Source: DATFRX01 sp035630615 (GTDB lineage: Bacteria > Actinomycetota > Actinomycetes > Propionibacteriales > Nocardioidaceae). From it: a stretch of 55,964 bases of DNA. This document shows positions 1 to 8,147 of this stretch, in pieces. Each line of letters opens with the position of its first letter. Position 1 is the first letter of the stretch. The stretch is taken from the NCBI GenBank assembly GCA_035630615.1, contig DASQKI010000062.1, forward strand, positions 1 through 55,964. The letters are read 5' to 3'. The notes beneath the pieces are model-generated. The model worked only from the letters and a program-made list of their open reading frames with translations. It made no database searches and was not told where the DNA came from. A program made the position numbers and the translations under genes.

Positions 1-396
1 GGCGATCACCGAGGAGCCGGGGACGCCGGGAGCCGGGCTGGGACTGAACCAGCCGGCCCGGCTCGGGTCCACCGGCACCTCCATGACGCCCTCGTCGTCC
101 AGCTCGAGGTACTCCAGGCGGGTTGCGACGTCGATGCTCGGAATCGAGAGTCGAAGCGGGCGCGAGTACGGGAGCCCGAGGTCGGCAGTGGCCGCCGGAC
201 TGGCCGGGCGGTCTCGAGGCTCGCCGACGCCTAGGGACACTTCGTGGGGGGCACGCGATGTTGGAGGCGTTGGCTGTTGGCCGCCGTGGAGGGCCGCTCC
301 CACCGCGGCCACCCCGGTCGCCGCGAGGGCCGCGCCGGCGAGCGCCGCGACCAAGCGCACCCGTGGACGACCCTCGCCGGTGGGGGGTTTGGCCAT
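1..396 (-). CDS. Class F sortase, N-terminal part (runs off the window)
   Basis: Reading the minus strand from ATG at 396 gives 132 codons open to the window edge. Residues about 12-37 form an Ala/Val-rich membrane segment, followed by a Pro/Ser/Thr-rich linker, then the start of a sortase beta-barrel near residue 80 (LRLSIPSIDV, VPVDPSRAGWF, GVPGSSVIA). Class F sortases are small membrane transpeptidases of Actinobacteria that attach or process surface proteins outside the membrane. The catalytic His, Cys and Arg would lie beyond the edge and are not seen. The start is 4 nt after the stop of the upstream truncated gene (401-862), so the two were probably an operon. Family assignment is firm; the substrate is unknown. 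Confidence 0.85.
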   Translation of the reverse strand, partial: MAKPPTGEGRPRVRLVAALAGAALAATGVAAVGAALHGGQQPTPPTSRAPHEVSLGVGEPRDRPASPAATADLGLPYSRPLRLSIPSIDVATRLEYLELDDEGVMEVPVDPSRAGWFSPSPAPGVPGSSVIA

Positions 397-400
397 CCGG

Positions 401-862
401 TCAGCCTGGTTGGCCGAGGCGGCGCCGGAGCCAGAACATCACCGCGGAGCCCACCAGCGCGACACCACCCACCGCGAGCAGCGGAGCATTGTCGCCCCCG
501 TTGGTCGTGCCACCACCGGTGTCGACGGAGCCGAACGGGACGACCTCACCACACGTGGCGGGGTTCATGCCTTCCTCAGGGACACCGGCGACGCAGAGCG
601 ACTTGGCGAACACCGACTCACCGAGCGCCTTCACGTCGTATTTGTCGTTGCCGTTCGCATCGAGTCCGTGCTGCACGATGTGCAGATGCTCGATGTGCTC
701 GACGATCGAGTCCTGAATCTGATCGGCCGGGATGGTCCGTTCGTAGGACAGCTCCCCGTTGGCGTCGGCGACCGGGAATCGATCGAGGTCTAGCACGCTT
801 TTGGCGCTGGTGTCACCCCTTGTGGTGAGGGCCATCCCTGACAACTCGGGGACCTTTGACAC
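401..862 (-). pseudogene. Truncated surface protein (CHRD-like family, C-terminal half only), sortase partner
   Basis: The open frame encodes about 153 residues. It begins abruptly inside what looks like a folded domain (LTTRGDTSAKSVLDLDRFPVAD), keeps segments such as HIVQHGLDANGNDKYD, a Gly/Thr linker, one C-terminal membrane helix (about residues 127-145) and a short basic tail. From memory of the family, relatives are secreted proteins of about 250-300 residues with a signal peptide and an extra N-terminal half; both are missing here. The same reading frame runs back without a stop to the TGA of the upstream exporter gene (899-901), so the exporter gene abuts the remnant directly. No ribosome-binding site was seen before the GTG at 862. 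I infer a deletion fused the remnant to the exporter's 3' end. Confidence 0.65.
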
Positions 863-898
863 TTGACTGGTGCACGGTCGCAGGTGGGTGTGTGGCCG

Positions 899-2470
899 TC
901 ACGGCGCGATGCTGTCGGGCTCTCCGGCGGGTAGGGGCAGGCTGGGCTCGGTCTCGTCCGTCGGTACGACCGGGGCGGTCGATGGGAGGAAGCGGACGAC
1001 GAGTCCGGCCATGACGGCGGCGACGACGGCGGCGACCAGCAGACTGGTGCCCATGGCTTGGGTGAAGGCGTCGCCCGCGGTGGCGAGCAGACCCGAGGCG
1101 GCGTCCGACGGGAGATCGGACGCGATCGCGTTAGCGGCGCCGATCGAGCCTTCGGCCGCCGTCGCCGCCTCCGGAGGCAGCGTGCCGAGCGTTCCCTCGA
1201 CGTCGTTGGAGTACAAGGAGTTGATCAACGAGCCGATGACAGCCACGCCGAGGGCGCCGGAGACCATCCGGGCGACGGTGTTGGTGGCCGAGGCGACGCC
1301 GGACTTGGCAGCGGGGACCGCGCCGATGACGGCATCGGTGGCCGGGGCCATGATCCAGCCCATCGCGAGGGCGAGGCCGAAGAACCAGGGGAGCAACACG
1401 AGGGCGCCGGTGTCTGCGTCCCAGAATGTGGTGAGCGCCAGCAGGATCGCGAGCACAATCAGGCCGGTGGCGACGACACGGGCGATACCAAGCCGTGCCG
1501 CGGCCTTGTTCGAGGAGCCTGCTCCGATCATCAATCCGAGGGCTACGGGTGACATCACCGCCCCAGCCGCGATGGCGCTGTAGCCGTGGGCGAACTGTAA
1601 GTACTGGGTCAGCGCGAAAATGCTGCCGAACAGCGCGAAGAACGCCACGCTGACGGCGGCGGTGCCGACGCTGAAGTGGGCACTGCGGAAGAACTCGAGG
1701 TCGAGCATGGGGTCGGCGGTGTGCAGTTCCCACCAGAAGAACCCGGCGAGCAGCGCGATGGTCGCCGCGAACGAACCGAGCACCAGGCCACTCAACCAAC
1801 CCTTCTCGGGAGCCTCGATGATCGCGTACACGAGCAGGCTGAATCCCACGGTGGAAAGCACTGCGCCAAGGAGGTCGAACGAGCCGGGCTTCGGGTCGCG
1901 GCTTTCGGGCACGAGCCCGATGCCGAGCACGAGCGCCACGGCCGCGAACGGCACGTTGACCAGGAAGACCGACCACCAGTCGAACCACTCCAACAGCAGG
2001 CCACCGGCCAGCGGCCCGAGCCCGATCCCGACCGCGGCCAGCGCAGCCCAGATCCCGATCGCCTTGCGCCGCTCCGCGCCGGAGAACAGGTTGGCGATGA
2101 TCGACAGCGTGGCCGGCATGATGAGCGCCGCGCCGACTCCCATCGCGGCACGGACCGCGATCACCTGGTTGGCCGAGTCGGCTACCAAGGCGGCAAGACT
2201 CGCCAGGCCGAAGATCGACACGCCGAGCTGGAGCGCCAGCTTGCGCCCGAAGCGATCGCCGAGCGTGCCGAACACCAACAACAGGCCGGCGAAGACCAGC
2301 AGGTACGAGTCGACCATCCACTGGAGCTTCGACGCCGACGCATCGAACTCCTCCTGCAAGGTCGGCAGCGCCACGTTGAGGATGGTGTTGTCCAACCCGA
2401 TGATCACCAGGCTCAGCGACAACACGCCCAATGTCTTCCAGCGCCGGGCATACGACTCGGGATCGATCAT
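899..2470 (-). CDS. MFS exporter, DHA2 (EmrB/QacA) family, 14 membrane segments
   Basis: The 523-residue product is a proton-driven drug or metabolite exporter of the inner membrane. Evidence is the DHA2 signature LDNTILNVALPTL in the first helix, motif A (GTLGDRFGRK) between helices 2 and 3, the GPLAGG stretch in helix 5 and about 14 hydrophobic segments. I chose ATG at 2470 because GGAGAG sits 7 nt upstream; an in-frame TTG at 2485 lies inside that site. The next upstream gene (2664-4307, same strand) encodes a second, unlike DHA2 exporter. No regulator gene is present between them. Substrate unknown. Confidence 0.88.
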   Translation of the reverse strand: MIDPESYARRWKTLGVLSLSLVIIGLDNTILNVALPTLQEEFDASASKLQWMVDSYLLVFAGLLLVFGTLGDRFGRKLALQLGVSIFGLASLAALVADSANQVIAVRAAMGVGAALIMPATLSIIANLFSGAERRKAIGIWAALAAVGIGLGPLAGGLLLEWFDWWSVFLVNVPFAAVALVLGIGLVPESRDPKPGSFDLLGAVLSTVGFSLLVYAIIEAPEKGWLSGLVLGSFAATIALLAGFFWWELHTADPMLDLEFFRSAHFSVGTAAVSVAFFALFGSIFALTQYLQFAHGYSAIAAGAVMSPVALGLMIGAGSSNKAAARLGIARVVATGLIVLAILLALTTFWDADTGALVLLPWFFGLALAMGWIMAPATDAVIGAVPAAKSGVASATNTVARMVSGALGVAVIGSLINSLYSNDVEGTLGTLPPEAATAAEGSIGAANAIASDLPSDAASGLLATAGDAFTQAMGTSLLVAAVVAAVMAGLVVRFLPSTAPVVPTDETEPSLPLPAGEPDSIAP

Positions 2471-2580
2471 GCGGCTGCTCTCCAATCAGACACGGATCGC
2501 TGACGGAGATTCAGCTAACAGCTCAGGACCGACGTCTGTAGGGCGAAGCCCCCAGCCACCGAAGCGAGGCGAATTGACTA

Positions 2581-2593
2581 CTTACAGACCGTA
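2581..2593. promoter_or_regulatory. Possible TetR-type half operator before the exporter
   Basis: CTTACAGACCGTA lies about 110 bp before the exporter start. A second half-site-like GTCTGTAG occurs near 2534. TTACAGAC/GTCTGTAA arms resemble TetR-family operators that often guard EmrB/QacA exporters. The two halves are not arranged as one clean palindrome and no tetR gene is in the window, so this is a weak inference. The rest of 2471-2663 shows nothing else recognisable. Confidence 0.2.
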
Positions 2594-2663
2594 GGCGTCA
2601 CTCGTGAGGTTGACAGGGGCCAAAAGTCCCCCCGGGGCCGGGCCGCCGGTTATAGGAGGTAGC

Positions 2664-4307
2664 TCACTGATCGGTGACAAGTCCGGGGGTAGTGGCTCTG
2701 GGCTGGCGCGTCGGGATGCTCCGGGTGAGGAACATCGCGACCAGTGCGAGGACTGCCAGTGTGGCGAGGGAGACCCTGAGGGCGTGGATGCGCGCCTCTT
2801 CGTTCTCTGTGATGACAGCGTCAGCGGTCTCCTCATCGACTCCGGCGTCTGACAGCGCTGAGTCGAGTTGGTCGTCGGAGATGAACGGCACACTGCCACC
2901 CAGCTCGACGACGGCCTGCGACGAGACACTCTCATCGATCGCTGGGTTTTCCTGGATGCCGGTCAGGAACGACGTCGTCAGGCCCGAGATCAGTACGGCG
3001 CCCGCGAGCGCGGTGCCGATCGCGGAGCCGACGAAGGTCACGGTGTTTTGGAGGCCGCCCACGTCGGCGGCCTGCTCGTCCGAAACGGCGGAGACCGTGA
3101 CGCTACCCAGCTGCGAGGCGAGCCCTCCGAGGCCAAGCCCTGCGAGCAGCAGCGGGACGGTCACGATCTCGGCCCCTACTCCGACTTCGAGAGCGGCCAT
3201 CAGGCTCAGGATTCCGAGGAACAGGCACAGGAAGCTCAGCCGTACCACACGCTGCGGAGACGCGTCGGGCCATGCCTTGGGCACACCCACCGCGGCCAAG
3301 AGAAGGGTTATCGACAGCGGAACGATCCGGAGGCCAGTGTCGATCGCCGACAGACCGAGGGAGACAGACAGGAACAATGGCACCGCGAAAAAGACGCCTG
3401 ACATCAGCAAGTACTGAAAGAAGAACGAAATCAGCCCTCCGCGAAGCAGCCGGTTTTCGAACAGCGCTGGGTTGATCAGCACCGGCTCGCCGCGCTGCGT
3501 GCGCCGCTGTTCCCAGCTCAGGAATCCCAGCAACACAAGACCCCCGACGATGACGAGCCAGATCACCGGCGAGAGTCCGAACCACGAGGGGGCCGACGGC
3601 TTCCGTGTGACGAAGCCCCATTCCCCCGCGCGCAGGATGCCGTAGACGATGAGCCCGAGACCGAGGGCCGACAGGACCGTACCCGTCAGATCCATGCGGA
3701 CGCCGGTCTCCGGTGGCACGTCGGCCACCCGTCTCGCCAGAAGCAGGATGCCGACGACGATGAGCACCTCACCGGCGAACACCAACCGCCACGAGGCGTA
3801 CGTCGTCGCCAACCCTCCGATGAGGGGTCCGACCGCCACGGCAATGGCACCGGCGGCGGCGACGAGCCCGTAGGCACGCGGGCGGTCGGCCCTGCCGAAG
3901 TTCGACGCGACGAGAGCGACGATCGCGGGCATGATGAGGGCGGCGCCGATGCCCTCCAGCAGCGACCAGCCGATCAGGAGCACGGTCAGGTTCGGTGCGA
4001 TCGACGTCGTGAACGACCCCGCGCCGTAGATGACGCATCCCAGGGCGAACGCACGCTTGCGGCCGATGATCGCTCCAACCTTTCCACCGGTGATCATCAG
4101 GCACGCCATCACGAGCATGTACAGCGTGATCGCGGTCTGAATGCCGGTGACCGTGGTGTCGAGGTCGTCGGCCACCGTCGCGATCGCCACGTTCATCACC
4201 GAGCTGTCGAGCGCCATGAGGAACTGGCCCGACGAGAGCGTGAAAAGGATGAGCCCCGAGGCTGCCGCTGCAGTAGATGGTGCCGGGACCGACTGGTTGA
4301 CACCCAT
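2664..4307 (-). CDS. MFS exporter, DHA2-like, 547 aa
   Basis: This is a second integral-membrane major facilitator. Visible marks are LDSSVMNVAIATV in the first helix, the IGRKRAF loop after helix 2, GIGAALIMPAIVALV, the GPLIGG segment of helix 5 and about 14 hydrophobic stretches. A hydrophilic acidic stretch (about residues 455-500) precedes the last helix and ends in a short basic tail. The ATG at 4307 (MGVNQS) sits after a leader with AGGAGAC about 5 nt upstream. It is divergent from the SRPBCC gene at 4445 and points the same way as the other exporter, with a 193-bp gap. Substrate unknown; not obviously a duplicate of its neighbour. Confidence 0.87.
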   Translation of the reverse strand: MGVNQSVPAPSTAAAASGLILFTLSSGQFLMALDSSVMNVAIATVADDLDTTVTGIQTAITLYMLVMACLMITGGKVGAIIGRKRAFALGCVIYGAGSFTTSIAPNLTVLLIGWSLLEGIGAALIMPAIVALVASNFGRADRPRAYGLVAAAGAIAVAVGPLIGGLATTYASWRLVFAGEVLIVVGILLLARRVADVPPETGVRMDLTGTVLSALGLGLIVYGILRAGEWGFVTRKPSAPSWFGLSPVIWLVIVGGLVLLGFLSWEQRRTQRGEPVLINPALFENRLLRGGLISFFFQYLLMSGVFFAVPLFLSVSLGLSAIDTGLRIVPLSITLLLAAVGVPKAWPDASPQRVVRLSFLCLFLGILSLMAALEVGVGAEIVTVPLLLAGLGLGGLASQLGSVTVSAVSDEQAADVGGLQNTVTFVGSAIGTALAGAVLISGLTTSFLTGIQENPAIDESVSSQAVVELGGSVPFISDDQLDSALSDAGVDEETADAVITENEEARIHALRVSLATLAVLALVAMFLTRSIPTRQPRATTPGLVTDQ

Positions 4308-4444
4308 AGGTCACGTCTCCTCTTCGGTGGGCAAGAACCAGTGTGCTTCTCGACGCCCCGCGCGCGTCACGGTCTTTAGACCTCAGCAAGTACGATCGCG
4401 GTAACGGCGGGCACGGGATCGGCGACGTAAGCGCGGACCGCCAA

Positions 4445-4912
4445 ATGGAACCATCAGGAGAAGCTAAGTCAGGACGATTCAGCGGTTCGGCCGTGATCGA
4501 CCGCCCGATCGGCGAGGTCTTCGAGTTTCTGGCTGAGGGAACGAACGATCCGCTGTTCAGTCCGCGAGTGCTCTCGATCCACAAGGAGTCGGCTGGTCCA
4601 ACGGGCGTCGGGACGGTGTTCGTCAGTCGAGTCAAGGACGCGGGCATGAAGACCGACCGGCGATTCGAGCTGACCGAATTTGAGCCGACGACGACGATCC
4701 GCTGGGCCGAGCGGTCGAAGAATCTGGTGACAGCCACTGAGGGTGGATACGACTTGGAAGACCTGGGCAACTCGCAGACGAGAGTCACCGTCTTCAACTC
4801 CTTGGCCGGTCACGGCGTCGGCAAACTGATCGTTGGGTTTGCGGTGAAGGCTGCGGGGAAGGACGCCGATGCGTTCGCGCATCGCATCAAAGCTGCCGTA
4901 GAAGCAAGCTAG
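4445..4912 (+). CDS. SRPBCC-family (START-like) ligand-binding protein
   Basis: The roughly 155-residue product has the pattern of a polyketide-cyclase/START-like fold: SGSAVIDRPIGEVFEFLAEG at the start, a middle TDRRFELTEFEPTTTIRW and a terminal long helix rich in Ala/Lys (KLIVGFAVKAAGKDADAFAHRIKAAVEA). Such proteins bind small hydrophobic ligands in the cytoplasm; the ligand cannot be deduced. The longer reading frame back to 4343 includes a non-conserved-looking leader, so I prefer ATG at 4445, although no strong ribosome-binding site precedes it. It is divergent from the exporter at 2664-4307, and a shared regulatory region lies at 4308-4444. Confidence 0.75.
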   Translation: MEPSGEAKSGRFSGSAVIDRPIGEVFEFLAEGTNDPLFSPRVLSIHKESAGPTGVGTVFVSRVKDAGMKTDRRFELTEFEPTTTIRWAERSKNLVTATEGGYDLEDLGNSQTRVTVFNSLAGHGVGKLIVGFAVKAAGKDADAFAHRIKAAVEAS

Positions 4913-4952
4913 GGCGGTCAACGCTTCGCGACCTGCCCTTAGCCGGCCATGA

Positions 4953-5210
4953 TCATGCGTCGTCGATCCAGTCCAGGATGTGCCGGCTTAGGCAGCGGGA
5001 CCGCACCATGCGTACGGGCCCATCGGTGGATGGGAGCGTATAGCGGTCGATGACCTCGGCCACTGTGTCGCAGTCGGCCTCGGGACACGTGACCCACGGC
5101 CGCCGGGCCTCCTGCTGTAGCGCTGCCTGGTGCTCCCGCCCAAGCAGTCTCGTGTCGTGGTGCCCCGGGACGTGGCCAGGGGCTGCCGGTTCTTGCCAAT
5201 TCCTCATGTC
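4953..5210 (-). CDS. Small hypothetical protein with Cys/His residues, 85 aa
   Basis: The protein begins MRNWQEP and has a conserved-looking C-terminal half: VTCPEADCD, then AEVIDRYTLPSTDGPV, then RSRCLSRHILDW. Spaced Cys and His residues suggest a small metal-binding or RNA/DNA-associated fold, but this is inference. ATG at 5210 is preceded by GGAG with a 6-nt gap, which favours it over the longer frame starting at 5273. The gene is isolated, convergent with the SRPBCC gene and divergent from the HipA-like gene. No function is recognised. Confidence 0.6.
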   Translation of the reverse strand, partial: DMRNWQEPAAPGHVPGHHDTRLLGREHQAALQQEARRPWVTCPEADCDTVAEVIDRYTLPSTDGPVRMVRSRCLSRHILDWIDDA

Positions 5211-5383
5211 GTGCTCCGTTCTCGTCAGTGGGTCTACGACTCCAACCTCGGGGGATCGGGTGGAGCGCGACATCGGTAGGTCACCTCAGATCTCCCGCGC
5301 CGGCCCTTATTTGCCGACGAGCTGCCACTGATTGGCGCCCGCCAGGCCGGAAGATTGCGTGGCGTGCCGTAGATTCCTTCGAC

Positions 5384-6181
5384 GTGAGAGTGGCGGAGCG
5401 TTCGGATCTGCGGCGGGTGGTCGCGACGCGCTACACCTTGCCGCTGCGGGAGGGTGGGTCGCTGCCGGGGCTTGTCGAGGCCGACGACCTCGGGATGTAC
5501 GTCGTGAAGTTTCGGGGAGCCGGGCAGGGTCCGAAGGCTCTGGTCGCCGAGGTCATCGCTGGTGCCGTCGCGCGGGCGGTCGGACTGCGCGTTCCCGAGC
5601 ATGTGCTCATCGACGTCGACGGCGAGCTGGCTCGTGCCGAGCCGGACTTTGAGGTGCAGGCGCTGTTGAACGCGAGTGCCGGCATCAACCTCGGTGTCGA
5701 CTACCTTCCGGGTGCCTTGGATGTGAGCCCGTCGGTCGACGATGTGACTTCCGAGGAGGCGGCGGACGTCCTGTGGTTCGACGCCCTGGTGCAAAACGTC
5801 GACCGATCGTGGCGCAATCCGAACCTGCTGCTGTGGCATCGGCAAATGTGGCTCATCGACCACGGCGCCGCGCTGTACTTCGCGCACAACTGGGCGAGTC
5901 GAGACAACGCGCCGACCAAGCCGTACGCGCAGGCTGGTGAGCACGTACTGATCCGGCGCGCCGGCTCGGTGCTCGATGCCGACCAGCGGCTCGCCTCCTT
6001 GGTGACCGAGGAGGTGCTAGCCGCGGCCGCTGCGGCCGTACCGGACCCGTGGCTCGCCAGCGAACCCGGCTTTGCCGACGCTGAGGAGGTTCGCACCGCG
6101 TATGTCACCGTGCTTGCCAACCGGCTCGTGCGGCGCGACGCCTGGCTCCCCGAGGTGGAGGACGCCCGTGCACGCGTTTGA
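5384..6181 (+). CDS. HipA-family kinase-like protein
   Basis: The product of about 265 residues resembles stand-alone HipA-like proteins: RYTLPLREGGSLPGLVEAD, then YVVKFRGAGQGPKALVAEVI (phosphate-loop and Lys region), LWFDALVQNVDRSWRNPNLL (catalytic-loop-like D..N) and LIDHGAALYF (metal-binding Asp). It lacks the full HipA length of about 440 residues and no HipB partner is adjacent, so a classic toxin-antitoxin role is doubtful. GTG at 5384 is chosen because homology-like sequence starts there; a longer frame to 5228 looks non-coding. The 3' end overlaps the DUF3037 gene by 14 nt, implying coupled translation. Confidence 0.8.
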   Translation: MRVAERSDLRRVVATRYTLPLREGGSLPGLVEADDLGMYVVKFRGAGQGPKALVAEVIAGAVARAVGLRVPEHVLIDVDGELARAEPDFEVQALLNASAGINLGVDYLPGALDVSPSVDDVTSEEAADVLWFDALVQNVDRSWRNPNLLLWHRQMWLIDHGAALYFAHNWASRDNAPTKPYAQAGEHVLIRRAGSVLDADQRLASLVTEEVLAAAAAAVPDPWLASEPGFADAEEVRTAYVTVLANRLVRRDAWLPEVEDARARV

Positions 6182-6542
6182 GTGGTCGCTGGTGCGGGTC
6201 GTGCCACGGGTCGAACGCGGCGAGTTCGTCAATGCCGGCGCGATCGTCTACTGCCACGCCCTCGATTTCCTGCACGCCGCGGTCGAGCTGGACGAGGACC
6301 GGCTCCGCGCGCTCTTCCCTGACAGCGACCTTGACCTGATACGCCGGCACCTGGCCGCCGTCGGCGATCTGTGCGGCGGCAGCGGGGAGATGCCGGGCAC
6401 TGTCGCCCGCTCCCTAGGCGAGCGGTTCCGATGGCTGACGGCGCCACGGTCGACCATCATCCAGACCTCGCCCATCCACACCGGGTTGACCGACGACCCG
6501 GCCGCCGAGTTGGAGCGACTGCTGGAGGTCATGGTCCGCTAG
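6168..6542 (+). CDS. DUF3037 domain protein, partner of the HipA-like kinase
   Basis: From GTG at 6168 the 124-residue product shows the DUF3037 pattern: FEWSLVRVVPRVERGEFVNAGAIVYC near the N-terminus, then a mixed helical part with LFPDSDLDLIRRHL and a C-terminal SPIHTGLTDDPAAELERLL. The family is of unknown function but is typically found directly beside HipA-like kinases; here the two genes overlap by 14 nt in different frames. Co-translation and a shared function are therefore likely. No catalytic residues can be pointed to. Confidence 0.78.
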   Translation: MHAFEWSLVRVVPRVERGEFVNAGAIVYCHALDFLHAAVELDEDRLRALFPDSDLDLIRRHLAAVGDLCGGSGEMPGTVARSLGERFRWLTAPRSTIIQTSPIHTGLTDDPAAELERLLEVMVR

Positions 6543-6576
6543 CCGATTGGTGAAGGGCGTCGCTCGCCCGACCGGG

Positions 6577-7182
6577 CTAGCTCCACTCGACCGTTGCGAG
6601 CACCGACTCGATCAGCGCCTGACGCTCGTCCTCGGGAATGCCTTTCAGGTCGAACCTGACATAGAGCATGTCGCCGTCGAGGACCGTGCCGTACTCCTCC
6701 AGGCGAGGGGGCTGGCCCTTGCCGACCAAGTGGTAGGCGAGCTCGCCCTCAACCAGAACTGGCGGACGGATCGAACCCGGCGGGAACGGCGAGTGTTTGA
6801 GGGCGACGCGGGACATCCTCGTGAGCTCGACGTCGGGGTCGAGGGATGGGAAGCTGCTCACGGAGATCACTGCCCAGCCATGTGGATTGGAGCCGTCCAC
6901 GAGGAAGCTCTCCGAGTGGTCGATCGTCCAGCCCTCCGGCAACCGGATGCTTATCCCGCCCGTATCCGGCGCCAGTGCCGGCCCGGTGGCGGGCTGGATC
7001 GAAGGAGCATCGGTTGGCCCGGACTCGGTAGGGCTGGTCGAGGACGTGACCTCCTGCGCTTGCATTGAGCCGGACGGATCGTCGGCGTCGGAACAGGCTG
7101 CCAAGAGCAGGCTGGCGCCGAGGGACCCCACGGTGACCCGGACCGCAAGGGCTCCCGAGGTCCGGCGTCGGAGGTGGGCCAT
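6577..7182 (-). CDS. Lipoprotein of unknown function
   Basis: The 201-residue product carries a basic N-terminus, a hydrophobic core and a lipobox LLAAC with the acylated cysteine at residue 30, followed by a Ser/Thr/Pro-rich tether (about 35-70). The globular part includes IRLPEGWTIDHSESF and ELAYHLVGKGQPPRLEEYG, similar in flavour to PsbP/MOG1-type or LpqN-like actinobacterial lipoproteins, but I cannot assign it firmly. ATG at 7182 has GGGAG 4-5 nt upstream; a longer frame to 7293 would bury the signal peptide. It is convergent with the DUF3037 gene. The 182 bp upstream (7183-7364) show no recognisable element. Confidence 0.75.
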   Translation of the reverse strand: MAHLRRRTSGALAVRVTVGSLGASLLLAACSDADDPSGSMQAQEVTSSTSPTESGPTDAPSIQPATGPALAPDTGGISIRLPEGWTIDHSESFLVDGSNPHGWAVISVSSFPSLDPDVELTRMSRVALKHSPFPPGSIRPPVLVEGELAYHLVGKGQPPRLEEYGTVLDGDMLYVRFDLKGIPEDERQALIESVLATVEWS

Positions 7183-7364
7183 GAGGCTCCCGTCATCGTG
7201 GTCCGACCGTCGTCCGGCCGACCATATCCGACAGCCGGGTCGAGACCGATCAGGGTAGAAGGTAACCAATGTGGACCATAGGGTGGCCGGCACAGCACTC
7301 CAGAGGATGACGCGATGAGCACGAGGTTCAGCGGACGTACGCCGATCGTGACCGAAGGCGGCTG

Positions 7365-8147
7365 ATGCCGGTGCCGGGTCAGCGCGTGGTCGTCACCGGC
7401 GCCGGGCACGGCATCGGGCGGGCGATCGCGGCTCGGCTCGCTGCCGAGGGCGCTCGGGTCGTCGTCGGCGATCTCGATGCTCCTGCGGCGACCCGGGTAG
7501 CCGCGGAGATCGACGGACACGCCGTACCCGGTGACGCGGCCACCGAGTCGGGCGTGACCGCCTTGGTCGAGGCGGCCCGTGTGCACCTGGGCGGCATCGA
7601 CATCTGGTTCGCCAACGCGGGCATCGACGGCGGCCAGGGGTTGGACGCTCCTGAGGAGGACTGGACCGCCGCCCTCGACGTCAATCTGATGGCGCACGTC
7701 CGCGCCGCGCGGCTGCTCGTGCCCGAGTGGACCGAACGAGGCTCCGGCCGGTTCGTGGTCACCCCCTCCGCGGCAGGCCTGCTGACGATGCTCGGGAGCC
7801 CGACGTACTCGGTCAGCAAGCATGCCGCAGTCGCTTTCGCCGAGTGGCTGTCCGCGACTTATCAGCATCGCGGGGTCGTCGTCCAGGCGATCTGCCCGCA
7901 GGGCGTGCGCACCCGGATGCTGGACAAGGCCGGCCCGTTGCAGGAGTTGCTCAGTCACGACACAGCGCTCGCTCCGGAGGACGTCGCTGAGACGATGTGG
8001 CAGGCCATGCAAGACGACCGCTTCCTGGTGCTGCCGCATCCGGAGGTCGGCGACTACTACCGCAGCCGCGCCACGCAGACCGATCGCTGGCTCGCTGGCA
8101 TGAACAAGCTGCAGTGCCGGCTCGAGGAGAAGGGAGCGCTGTCGTGA
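7365..8147 (+). CDS. Short-chain dehydrogenase/reductase
   Basis: The 260-residue NAD(P)-dependent oxidoreductase has the Rossmann motif TGAGHGIG (residues 11-18), the NAG motif (FANAGID), and the catalytic YxxxK with Tyr148 and Lys152 (YSVSK). SDRs of this type oxidise or reduce hydroxyl or keto groups in the cytoplasm. The stop overlaps the GTG of the next gene, an aminoglycoside-phosphotransferase-like kinase, which in turn overlaps an acyl-CoA dehydrogenase; this trio is a conserved actinobacterial arrangement linked to degradation of hydroxylated or unusual acyl chains. The precise substrate is unknown. Confidence 0.88.
   Translation: MPVPGQRVVVTGAGHGIGRAIAARLAAEGARVVVGDLDAPAATRVAAEIDGHAVPGDAATESGVTALVEAARVHLGGIDIWFANAGIDGGQGLDAPEEDWTAALDVNLMAHVRAARLLVPEWTERGSGRFVVTPSAAGLLTMLGSPTYSVSKHAAVAFAEWLSATYQHRGVVVQAICPQGVRTRMLDKAGPLQELLSHDTALAPEDVAETMWQAMQDDRFLVLPHPEVGDYYRSRATQTDRWLAGMNKLQCRLEEKGALS

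Noticed and set aside
5384..6181. HipA toxin of a HipBA module
   Set aside because: The protein is too short for classic HipA and no HipB-like HTH gene is adjacent.
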